DNA of 64,000 nucleotides from Harmothoe impar. Lineage: Eukaryota; Annelida; Polychaeta; Phyllodocida; Polynoidae. The notes below the pieces were generated by a model that was not told the origin of the DNA, did not search any database, and was given only the letters and a program-made list of their open reading frames with translations. The stretch spans positions 38,036,976 to 38,100,975 of the forward strand of contig OX381718.1 in assembly GCA_947462335.1 (NCBI GenBank), read 5' to 3'. Below are positions 20,968 through 31,100 of this stretch, one piece after another; the stretch's first letter is position 1, and every line of letters begins with the position of its first letter. Made by a program: the position numbers and the translations under genes.

Positions 20968-23900
20968 TCAGCGTTTCATGACTCTGTCCTTGGCCCAGCC
21001 ATACTGCTCCGGATCCATCTTTGGGGGATCAAGATCCTGGCAATTAAGCCAGATGCAGGCTTGGAAGTGTGCTCTTTGCACATTGAGTTTGAATGCCTCA
21101 AAGGTATGCCTCAAAGGCAGCTTCGGGGATGACACTAAACTTGCTCTTCCTGTCTTCCCCTTCCATACTTTGAATCGCAGAGAGGCTAGGTTGCCGACAT
21201 CTGGATGGCCATAGCAGGCTGCCATGAAGGTTGTTGCTTCCTTTATGACATCTGTAATATTTGCAGCTACTTTCCCCGGTAAGTCCATTTGAGCTCCTGT
21301 TTGGAGAACTTTAACCACCTTGGCCTTCCCAATGCCCCAGCACTGTGCTACAGTGTCACATCCTGACAATGAGTGTGCGGCAGGTAGACTTGGTATTATT
21401 TGTTTGTGTTTCTGCACTGAAGCTTTAATGTCAACACATTTCCTATCCTTCGATGTTTCTTCCATGACTACGCAGTAGTTTAAGCTATACTTGTTGTAAT
21501 AGTAAAGGAGAAGCACAAACACATCAGTGTCATCAGCAATCACTTTGCTTCATTCTTATTGGTGATCCACAGAAGTTGCTGAATCATTATGATATCAGCT
21601 TCCTAATGTGTGGTCCTCATGTCCGCTCTTTGAATGCAAAGACCATCAGTGAACTCAAAGGGATCACCATTCTGGCCTGTAAGGAAGAGCTTTTGCTGAC
21701 CTGTTTGAAGTTTCTCTTTGCGATCCACAATTTCACTCACAATCAACTGAATCAGCTGGACCTTGTTATGTGAAGAGCTGAGTATGACCCTACGAAGAGG
21801 TAGCTGCATATTGCAGGAGAGTTGATGTCTTCTGCTTGCGAATGGCCGATTTGATGCTGAAGTCAATGTATCTATCAAACACAAGATACACATTGGCCAT
21901 CTTCAGTTTCCTCTCGACATATTCAACAATATTGTCGATGTAAGCTTTTACAATCCCATTTGATGGCCAGTGCACAACCCACAACATGGCACAACCATCA
22001 ATGATGATATCTGTTGGGAATATTCGCTGCAGGAACTTCCACTTTCAGTTTGGTCTTCAATGTCGCCTTATTTGTTGGAATCTGAAAATTACCAGTTTCA
22101 GTGAACAGGGAGATTGGTACAGCTGCTAATTCATAGGAGAGCACATCCTGTAAGTCTAGATCTGGACCTGAAGCCTGCGGGCCAACAACGCGTGTGTATA
22201 TGGCACTGCTGTCGTAGGTTTTTGGCAAGTTCATTCCAGCACGTGGCTTTGCAGCATGCATTGTTTTTACACGCTTTGGTAGTGGTTTGTTGAAGCTGTC
22301 TGGCCAGCCCTTCACCAATTCTGTCATCATCTCCTCTCCCATAGCCATTGAATTGTCCACATTCACATTATTGACGATCCTTCCTGTCACAACATGTACA
22401 ATTCCTCCCAGGGGATGACTTGCTGGTTCCAGCGGATGTATTGATTCTTCCAACTTGTTCTTGATGTTACTTCTGTCTTTTGCGTCGGAATTTATCCTTC
22501 CTTTGAACTGCCCAGAGGGATTGATGGCGACATCAAGCACGTCATCAACATCTTTGATCAGCATTCCGATGGAGTGAATGCCAAGAGCCCATGTCTTCAC
22601 GGTATTTGGCTGCAGAGTTGACCAAATAATACCATGCGGTCCTTTGCCATACCGCATAAATGTTGTTTCAATCATCACAATCCACAATCCATTCCACACA
22701 CCTGGAATATGACATGGTGACCTTTCATGAAATGGGGGAGAACATCTGCTGGAAGTGCTTCCACATTGTGCAGGTAGTAAATCCCATACCGACCATAGTT
22801 TGGGTGGCCTGCAGCGAAGAAATATGGGATCAAACTCTTGACTGCATATAAGTGTAGCGGCCAGTCTTCTTCTTTTTCTGCTCTGCAAAACATCAGGAGT
22901 AGCAACAGTTGTTTTATGAGAGCATTGACCCACATCTTTGCGGTACAACTTTCCTCAGCTTTGGCATCAAGAATCGCAATCAACTCATCATATGTGTTAC
23001 ATTGAGGTGATTGCAGTATGGACCGCAATAGCTCTTCAACAACAATCCTAAGAGCTCTGAAGTTCTGTGGGTACCTTTGCCGGACAGCATGTTTTGTACG
23101 CTCCCAAAGGCACTTTGCAAAATATCTGCCAGGCCTGTATCTGCCATGAGCGTTCCTATGCATCCGATAACATTCATGGCTAAATGCATTCCTCCAAGTC
23201 GAATGACAAAGTTACTGAAGCGATCTGGATACACCCACGTTATATCCACAGCAATTTTGTATAACTGCTGATCACACGTGAATATTACGAAATCCTGTCC
23301 AACTTTTTTCACAAGGTTTTCCGCTTGGACCATGGCAGTCATGATTGTGTCATGATCTGCTGGCATCATATCTAGCAACGGTGAATATACTGTTCTCGTA
23401 GCAGGTTGGGTATCATGCCCTTCCTTTCGATTGCGCTCACAATTGAATCCATTCTATTCAGGACTTGATTGTGTTGGGAACTTTGTGATCTCTTTGAGAA
23501 AATCAAAATCTCTTTTACTGGCACGTTGACAGGAAATGACCTGATGTGCTAAGATCCGCAAAGGTAGGATAGCTTTCTTGCTTGCCTTTTCAGGCATGTT
23601 TCGTTTTTTTTGGGCCTTGATATCTAACAACATCAGGTTCGTTTGTTATGTCTTCAAATCCTTCTGCTTTGCTGATTCTTTCTATCTTCTCCTCACTTTG
23701 ACAGTTGACCCTTCCATGATCTGTCTGTGTTAGCAGCATTGCCAGGGAGTGTGTTGACTTTAACCCATTTTGACTGGAGATGTTTGTATCAAAATTGTCT
23801 ACAATGACTTCAACAAGTCCAGCTCCATTTTCTGTGGTCATCTGCAAACCCCTGGATGTAGTCTCCTCACATGCATGTGCCACAGATCTTCTGAACCTCA

Positions 23901-24924
23901 GGAGCTCATCATATGAGCAAACCATGCCATACTTGTACAGTCGTTGTTTAATCTGCTTTACCAACCATAACGCCCAATGTTAACTGTAGAGGTGTTGTTT
24001 TCTGAGTTATGAGCGAGGTCTAATTTCTTAGACTTGCTTCCAGAAACTAGGGCATTCAGAAGCTCCAACAATGTATGGCTGCTGTATTCCTAGCCTATAA
24101 TATTATCATCATTTATGTGAATGTGATATGACTTACTGTTGTATGCTATATCATTTGCTTCTTTCATTACTTGAGTTGCAATTTTTTGGTATTGGAACAT
24201 CAGCTCCAATGAGGAATGTGTTTGAGATCTGTCTTCATCAATTGCTTCAGCTAATTGTTCAAATGCAGAATCAACATGCATTTTATTTTCCTCCTCACAT
24301 TTGGATGCTTCTTCTACTGATCTTGGAGATATAAACAATATTGGACAATCCTTATGGTACCTAGCACCAGCTGCATGTAAATCACTGAGGGCTCCACCAA
24401 TCCGGAACTGTACTTCATCTGCCCAGGCATCTCCATGTTGTGTGCATGCATTTTTCAGTCTTTGGAGTCTTTGTCCCCTCTGTCAGCTGGTTGACATAAG
24501 ACAACCCTACGCCATCTTTCTGGATGCTTCTCATCTTTTTCCAAAATACATTCCTCGCCACAAAATAGACAGTGCCTTTTAAATTCAAAGGGAACTCCCC
24601 GAGAACAATCTTCTTTATTGGAAGAACCTTTTCCTTGGATATTGAAGGTCGTTTTCCCCTCTTTCTACGGGTTTTAGAAGCATATGATGGCATACAGGTC
24701 CTGTGATGAAATATCTTTTTGGAAGATTCAATCCTTTCTTGGACGATATAATGCAGACCATCTTTCCAATCTCTGCTGGCTTGTTTTATCGAGAATATTC
24801 GGCCATCTTCTGCGATGGATAATTTGGTTTGGTTTTGCATATATGTCAACTGCCTTAAAGATGCAATCATCCATTTTCCTGTGGCAAAAGGAGAAGTTTG
24901 ATTGATTACATGTTTTCCATTCAA
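20968..24924 (-). pseudogene. XPG/FEN1-like transposon protein, multiply frameshifted
   Basis: Homologous segments follow each other on the minus strand in shifting frames: 24415-24924, 24090-24338, 23590-23964, 22980-23378, 22675-23163, 21998-22948, 21603-21893 (with 21790-21987) and 20968-21543. The N-terminal segment has HHRTCMPSY, a possible zinc-ligand cluster. The C-terminal segment has IADDTDVFVLLLYY and SGCDTVAQCWGIGKAKVVKVL, split here for length as SGCDT and GIGKAK: an acidic PIN-like motif and a helix-hairpin-helix-like GIGxxK as in XPG/FEN1 nucleases. One stop (complement of CTA near 21593) and a 1-nt shift near 21543 separate the last two segments. The segments abut without splice sites, so decay is a better explanation than introns. 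No DDE transposase or helicase motif was recognised. Confidence 0.72.
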
Positions 24925-25065
24925 TGCTCATGATCAAAGAGTTTATATCCCTTTATTATTCTAAGATTGTATATGTTGAGCATATTTATAATTAGTAAAA
25001 CCTAGAAACATTTGGCACCCGATACTAGTTAATGTGTTACCTGTGTCTGCCACTATTACCTAAGC

Positions 25066-25356
25066 GAGTGGTCATTTTTTAACAACATGGGGGGGGGGTT
25101 GGTGGATTCTAGGGGGGGGGGGACCAAAATGATTTGGACCTCTTGAAGAGGGGGACCAAAAAGATTTGGACCCCTCTTGAGGGGGGGGACCAAGAGAATT
25201 GCCCAGCTTTTTAGCGAAAAAGCCAGCGCGTTACTATAGGTCAAAGTGGTTGGCTGCGCTTAATTTCAATCTGCCTGGGGGGGAGCAAAAAATTAAAAAC
25301 CTTTCACGCGAAAAATCCACCAACCCCCCCCCCCCTGTTTTTAAATAATGACCACT
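25066..25356. mobile_element. Nested G/C-run MITE in the XPG transposon
   Basis: Ends GAGTGGTCATT (25066) and AATGACCACTC (to 25356) extend into an imperfect inverted repeat of about 40 bp with long G or C runs. Inside are repeated GGACCAAAA and GATTTGGACC units. There is no coding capacity. It lies between the XPG-like gene and the right TIR. Confidence 0.6.
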
Positions 25357-25639
25357 CCCGAAAGCAGAAATGCTTGATTATCTACATCAGGACCTTCTAC
25401 ATCATTTGATTATTGTGTGCTGCCATGTCATCATTGCATTGTCATTAGGCTTGGATATTTAGGAAGGTGAAAACAGATTTACTGAGAACTGGCACATACA
25501 TTCCTTTGTGGTGTAGGCAGCTGCAGCTGGTCATGGTTGAATAGGTCCAGTGACTGTCCACCTCTAGGTCAATTGGATCCATTATGGGGTGCCAAGGTTC
25601 ATCAACATATTATTAAAATACCATTGCTTGCAAGTAAAT

Positions 25640-26562
25640 CATATTGACTAACTGACCTTGCACATGACCTTGACCTTGACATTGGATTATTGTGAACGAT
25701 ATCATCAGAATAGAAAATACATTATAGATATGATATATTTGTATATATTGTATTTACCAAATATGTGCAAAAAGGTATTTTACCTGTAATCATGACCTTG
25801 ACCTTGAGAATTGTAACATTTAATATGGTTATGAAAATAGTATCTAGCATTATATACATGTCATTTCTATTAAGAATACCAAAATTGGAGGTTCAATTTT
25901 GATTTGACCTTGACCTTGACCTTGACCTTGAATCATTCGACCTTCAATATGTCTATGATAATAATATCTACCATTATATACTTGTTATTCAGTTGATTCT
26001 AATGAAAAATACCAGAAAATGAATACTTAAGGTGGTTGAATGCACAAAAAACCAGACACAGTCTTATTCAATTATGTTTGACAAAATGAAATTCGACCTG
26101 TAAATTGACCTTGACCTTGACCTTGAATCACTTTCATATTGACAGATTATGAACGTATGACCTTGTAAACATATCCTTTGGTGTTGAAACCCAAATCCTA
26201 GACCTACTAACAGCAGAGATATCCACTTTTCTGAATGTCATCATTTTCACGGGAGCCATTTTGGAAAAACGTCTTTTACAGAATTTCCCCGACGGTGCCA
26301 GCTTGGCACCGTGTGGGATTTTGTTCAGTGGGGTCTCACGAGCCAGAATCACAAAACAAACCTTCGTACGTCGTTTGCTGCAAGGTATAGGTGGATAGGC
26401 CAGTTCTGGCAACTGGACTATAGGACTTTTCGGCCAAAAGTGCCCTAGCAAGGGTAGGTTTTTGAAGCAAAAGCTCCCTAGCAAGGGTAAGGGTTGTCAT
26501 TGGTCCAGCCGCACACCCATATCAGAAAAAAGCCAAGTACCCCCCCCCCCCTCCCCCCCGGG
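25640..26562 (-). repeat. Right terminal inverted repeat of the Academ-like transposon
   Basis: Reverse-complement partner of 19134-19990, with the same palindromic GTGCCAAGCTGGCACC-type centre (about 26290-26310), the CCTAGCAAGGGT repeats, and arrays of TGACCTTGA (about 25655-25680, 25795-25805, 25903-25935 and 26105-26125). It is somewhat longer than the left arm because of a small insertion near 26030-26090. Confidence 0.75.
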
Positions 26563-26570
26563 GTCTACAC
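26563..26570. repeat. Right copy of putative 8-bp target duplication GTCTACAC
   Basis: Direct repeat of 19126-19133, directly after the CCCCGGG end of the transposon. Confidence 0.5.
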
Positions 26571-26797
26571 GAAGACTGTGTATTGACGCCTCTGTTGGAG
26601 GCTTGAATCAGTGGGTGAGTTTGGTATCTGCTAAATTTCCCACTGCAGTAAGCAAGTCAACCGGCCCGACTGGAGTGTCCGGTAGGGCCCTGCACATAAC
26701 CAGCTCCTGCTTCAGCTTGCAGACTTCAGGTGGCAGCACCGGAGTGAGCTCTGTATTGTAATAGCTGTTGCTTGATTCCCAGGTTTGAGTCTATGTA
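26571..26797. other. Short spacer, no gene seen
   Basis: Complex sequence between two DNA transposons. Before insertion of the XPG transposon it would have been contiguous with about 19000-19125. Confidence 0.4.
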
Positions 26798-27624
26798 CAG
26801 TAAAATTCCGCTACTACGAATTCGGTTACAACGAATTTTCGGATATAACAAACAAATTGCTGTGCCCAAATTCTTTCCCATACATTTCTATAGTAAAAAG
26901 ATTCTGTTATAACGAATTTTCTGTCATTCAAATTCGTTTATAACGAATTATTTGTTGCTAGGTCATGAACTCTGTCTTTGAATTCCCCTCATCTAAGGCT
27001 GGATATTGAGGCACTAGGGCTCGGACCAGAGCGAGAGGACTTCTGCCTTTGATATCCACTCACCTAGGGCGGGGTATAGAGAAACTAGGGCCGGAACCAG
27101 AGCGAGAGGACTTCTGCCTTTGATATCCACTCACATAAGTCGGGGTATAGGGGCACTAGGGCTGGGGCCAGAGCGAGAGACTTCTCTTACTGACTGTGGC
27201 TGTGCCGCCCTTACCCCTCCCCCAAGCCACCAGCTTTATCTGTCCCAGGTACCCCCCCTCCCCCATCCACCTGTGCCGCCCCTACACCTGTCCGAGCTCA
27301 TTGATGTTTGAATACTGAGTTTTTTACAGGTTATGTTTTTTGTATGTAGAAGATTTAATTATTTTCATATTGTCCATATTTCACAATAAACATAGACCTC
27401 CCTGATAACACTAAATAACAGGATCGTGCAGAATTTAGCAAAGTCTTTAAGTATTCTGCTGTGTTGTTTGTGTATTCAAAAATGATAAACGGTTAGGGAT
27501 ACATTTTCAATGCTTTCTGACAATAATAATATGGTCTAAAGAGCTGTATTTGGATACTACGAAATTCGTTTATAACGAACTTTTTTGCTAGCCCTAAGCA
27601 CTTCGTTATAACGGAATTTTACTG
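26798..27624. mobile_element. Non-autonomous pogo/mariner-like element (827 bp)
   Basis: Terminal inverted repeats CAGTAAAATTCCG (26798) and CGGAATTTTACTG (to 27624) are flanked by TA (26796-26797 and 27625-27626). Further subterminal repeats of the AACGAATTT type lie inside both ends. Ends of this type and the TA target are typical of pogo/Tigger-like elements. There is no transposase frame. The middle carries about three tandem 71-bp units. Confidence 0.78.
26990..27190. repeat. Three tandem ~71-bp units inside the pogo-like element
   Basis: The phrase AGCGAGAGGACTTCTGCC recurs with its flanks; AGCGAG starts at 27030, 27101 and 27172 (period 71). The third unit is partly diverged. Confidence 0.75.
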
Positions 27625-27626
27625 TA

Positions 27627-28464
27627 ACTTTACTTTGTGTGAATTTCTAGCAATGCCAAATACAATCAGTTCAGTGATTTTCCTGATCTGTGTTTGAGGT
27701 AGATTATGTAGGCCTGCACCTAGCAAAGGCAGTGATATTTATAAATCCACATTGACATTTACTTGTTTGTTCCTTTGTTGATGAAATGATGAAGATGTCG
27801 AGGAACAATTGATAACAATAATACTTTTGGATGGCGTAACGGATGGACTCCCCTCCTGTGATCAGGTGATGATACCATTCCAAATTATATTTGAATTGCA
27901 AAGCAATTCTCCGTGTAAAATCAACAGTTTTAAAATAAAACTTTTTCACCATGCCGGACATTCGGTCCGATCAGAGGAGAAAATCGGGTAGTGGAGTCCC
28001 AGCTCTAAAGGGGTAGCCGATTTTAGGTACGTGGCCGACCCCAGTTCCAGTCGCACTCACAGGGGTCGCTACAGACGGTATGCTGATACCTGGCGAGCTG
28101 CAGTAACGTCAGTAGTGTGGGGTCAACATAGAGCTGGTACCATAAGAGAGTTAACTGCAGGTCTACACCTCCTTAATCCTACACCAAGCTACAGTGGATT
28201 AGGGGCTGCATCTATTTTAACCAGTAAGTACATACTATATAGTTATGTTTCTAAATGTCCAAGAAGCTCTTTGTGATTTAAACTAACCAGTTCTTGCAGA
28301 ATTCCATCCTTGCCATCCTCTCTATAAAAGATATCTTGCCCTTTGTTAATCCTTTGATACGTTAAGGGCAGCTTAGTACTTAAAATCAAAGTCTAATGTA
28401 CCCATCACCTGGGCTCCATGTATATCATTTTATGCATCACATGAGGAACGCAGTCATCTCAATG
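27627..28464. other. Non-coding, includes one solo MITE end
   Basis: No supported gene. About 27978-28000 (AAAATCGGGTAGTGGAGTCCC) matches the terminal repeat of the MITE at 60719-60878, but the opposite end is not visible. Confidence 0.45.
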
Positions 28465-28708
28465 TTAACCCTTTAAGGGCCGCATGTTGCTTACTGGTCT
28501 TGGTCGTCATGGCGTATGGATTCTGCCCTGGCGAGTAGCTCGCTGGTGATACATTCGTGCACTATGCCGACCCTTTGGAGGTGTATCAGCCCTGTAGAAT
28601 CGGCATGATGCATGAATGCAGCCTTAGTCAGTTACTCGCCCGGGCTACATTCATGTACCGTGCCACAAAATACTGCATTAATGAATTATGCGGCCCTTAA
28701 AGGGTTAA
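28465..28708. mobile_element. TTAACCCTTTAA-type MITE, copy A
   Basis: A 21-bp imperfect terminal inverted repeat (TTAACCCTTTAAGGGCCGCA / TGCGGCCCTTAAAGGGTTAA) begins and ends with TTAA. The interior includes CGAGTA and GCATGAATGC blocks shared with the other copies at 44390, 46258, 55596, 56858 and 57334. It has no coding frame. A TTAA target would suit piggyBac- or Kolobok-type mobilisation; this is inference. Confidence 0.75.
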
Positions 28709-29613
28709 TGATAATTACTGTGCTTATAATAACGCAGTAACTGCCAACTATAGCCCACTGATGGCGTTATAATCATTGTAATTGAGCCAAGACGTGAATC
28801 CTCCCCTCCCTCTCTCCTCACATCCATAACAATTATTGTAATCAATACCCAACGAGAAGGCATGAGTGTCCTCATCATTGCCTGGATCCCCAATAACCGA
28901 CCTGATCACACCGTATTGACCTTTCCATTAGGGTAATTTGTAAAATTGATTTCCCATCGATCTGCTTCCATCATTAGTCAATCTGTATAATTACAAGGCG
29001 GGTTTTCCATATTGCATAATTTCCTATCATTATATTAACGCCATTCAGTCGAGCGTCCAACTGGTCTGTATTTGAATAGAGTCTTTCCAGACAAATCTCT
29101 CTGTATTTATACTTTCGGATGTCGAATTGATCATATCAGTGACATTGTTTGGTTTTAGTGATGACCCAGTACATGTATAAGTGATTTGGTATTATCACTT
29201 TGACCACATCAAGTTGCCAGTATTGAAGACCTAAAGGTGCGCAGTGAAACAATTCAGTGGCGAACAGAAATCTAACAATTTTTGGTCAAATTAATCTGCC
29301 ATGAGAGAGACTATAGTAGAAGCAGCTACTAATACAAGCCGTCCTCTGTCCCACATGCGGGGTGGTAGATGACCAGTGGATTGTTGACTTGATTATTGGT
29401 ATTTGCTCTGTGAATTGGCTGTGGTAAAATGATCTGCAGCACGGTGTCACGGCAAATAAGATTGCTATTGGTTCTCTGGCATTACTGATATTCCCTAGTA
29501 GTCTTGAGTACTCTTAGTGCAGTTGAGAAGATCAAAGGGGAAGGGATGTTGATAGATGGTACACTGTGCAGCAAGATTCTGACAATCCTAATGATGTCCC
29601 CTTCATATTCACG
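28709..29613. other. Non-coding, complex sequence next to the LTR element
   Basis: No coding frame. About 28900-29200 is dense in AT-rich homeodomain and POU-like words (CCATTAGGG, ATAATTAC, TTGCATAAT) and free of recognisable repeats. Confidence 0.4.
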
Positions 29614-29617
29614 GTAG
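29614..29617. repeat. Target site duplication GTAG (left)
   Basis: GTAG directly precedes the TGTAG start of the 3' LTR and is repeated at 42343-42346 after the opposite LTR. Confidence 0.8.
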
Positions 29618-30032
29618 TGTAGTGGTTCGGAATCTCAGAAAGAGAACAAGAACGTCAGTTTCCAAGTGCGAAGTAGAAAGCGTGTTTTATTCAACGTATC
29701 CCTATTACAATTGAATCTAGTCTTAACCCGAAGGGTAAGACGAAGCAGTCCTGGTTCAATCTAGCGATTGGGGTAGGGTAATGCGGGGAGTCAGCCGGGC
29801 CTGCACTGACTGGCGACTATACGAGGAGGGGAGGTTTATATACCCCCTTTGGATGTGAAATGAACATGGTCACGTGTCGGTTGGCTCTCGCCTGAAACGT
29901 GGTGCGCAGTACCCGAGAGAGGACAGTCGCCCCCTCTGGGATACCGCCCACACTAACGCCAGGCGGGAACAACCCGAACTTAATCCTCCTCGGTCACCTG
30001 GATATAAATGATTACCGTAGTAAACCCCTACA
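29618..30032 (-). repeat. 3' LTR of element 2 (415 bp)
   Basis: TGTAGTGG...CCCCTACA with TG/CA ends. Same length as the 5' LTR, with three substitutions seen (near 29636, 29887 and 29943). A TATATAA box on the minus strand is at about 29836-29842, and AATAAA on the minus strand at 29686-29691. The start near 29618 is the downstream end of the integrated element. Confidence 0.95.
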
Positions 30033-30045
30033 CTACCCCCCCTAG
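30033..30045 (-). promoter_or_regulatory. Polypurine tract of element 2
   Basis: On the minus strand the G7 run with flanks (CTAGGGGGGGTAG) lies directly before the 3' LTR, the position of the plus-strand primer. It is short and has two T bases, so the exact primer is uncertain. Confidence 0.6.
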
Positions 30046-31100
30046 ACAACACTAGGTGTGGTAAAAACCTGAGTAGTAGACTCATAATAAAATAGTTTGA
30101 CAACCAGAAGTAGTTTGTCTACACACTATACACAAAGGGTTTTACTACCATTAGTCATATGTAATATATGATGAACAATATTAATGGAATTAAGGCATTA
30201 CACTGTCATAGAAACCTCATGATATGATTTTTACGTTAAGTAGTACCCGAAGTAGTTACTAACAGTTTGTAACTATCTTCTGATAGGAAATACATATATA
30301 GTCCTGATAAGGACCTTTAAAAATATAAACGGCAAGTGTACCAATTCCGAAGAATTATTACCAGTCCTAAAAAGGACTCACAAGCCTAAAAAAAATTACA
30401 TAGGGATACATGATAACTTTTCTCCGCACCAGAATCAAAATTTTCATCACCTCCGTTTTCCATAACAAAATATATATACAACTAGATATACATACTCTTA
30501 TTTACACCCACCCGAAGTGGTTAACGTTTGAACACAGTCATGGTTTATACAGATCTTTGGTATTATCCTGAGTATCATAAACTATCGTAGTGTATCAGCA
30601 CCATAAATATATATTAGTAACATGGACGAGAATGTACGTTTTAATAAATAATCTGGAACTGCAGCGGTATACTGCAGAACCTCACAAAAAGTGCTATGTT
30701 GACTTTATAAGAAGTCGGATAATGGGCTGATCTCCGGATCTGCTTCGGGAAGAGTACGCGAGGTGCTCTCCTCTTCATCTTGGACGACTGAGTGAGTTGC
30801 TCTCCTCTTCATCTTGGACGACTGAGTGAGGTGCTCTCCTCTTCATCTTGGACGACTGAGTGAGGTGCTCTCCTCTTCGGGTCTACCAGCAAATGGTAGA
30901 CTTCTGTAGGTGCGATGTATGTTAAAACGTTTACATATGTGGAAATATTATTAACACTTGGTATGGATATCATTACCTCAGAACCTAAAGGTTCCTTTAA
31001 TATGAAGGGATAGTCCCTTCATCTTCACCTTCAGCTTCCGTAGCCGAAGAGTTCCTGAAACAACTACAGCTGTATTCAGTTATCCCGAAGGAGCTTTGTT
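30046..31100 (-). other. 3' untranslated region of element 2
   Basis: About 1.05 kb between the ORF4 stop and the purine tract, without a coding frame. It contains the 34-bp tandem repeat at 30763-30878. Confidence 0.6.
30763..30878. repeat. 34-bp tandem repeat, 3.4 copies
   Basis: Units start at 30763, 30797 and 30831, with a partial unit from 30865. Each contains CTCTCCTCTTCATCTTGGAC followed by GACTGAGTGA. Units differ by at most one base. Located in the 3' non-coding part of element 2. Confidence 0.9.

Larger units (their letters stand above)
19134..26562 (-). mobile_element. Large DNA transposon with long TIRs and an XPG-like gene (Academ-like)
   Basis: The two ends are long inverted repeats (about 19134-19990 and 25640-26562), roughly 90% alike where compared by eye. 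They start with CC(C)GGGG runs followed by a shared GTGTGCGGCTGG block, CCTAGCAAGGGT repeats and TCAAGGTCA arrays. The flanks carry a direct 8-bp repeat. The middle holds one decayed minus-strand gene (20968-24924) whose C-terminal part is XPG/FEN1-like. From established classification, XPG-domain proteins are characteristic of the Academ superfamily of DNA transposons; the assignment rests on that. I recall shorter (3-4 bp) target duplications for Academ, so the 8-bp repeat argues for caution. Other repeats have inserted into it. Confidence 0.68.

Noticed and set aside
20968..24924. Introns between the segments of the XPG-like gene
   Set aside because: Segments abut or overlap with frame changes and one internal stop and lack GT-AG borders, so frameshift decay explains them better.
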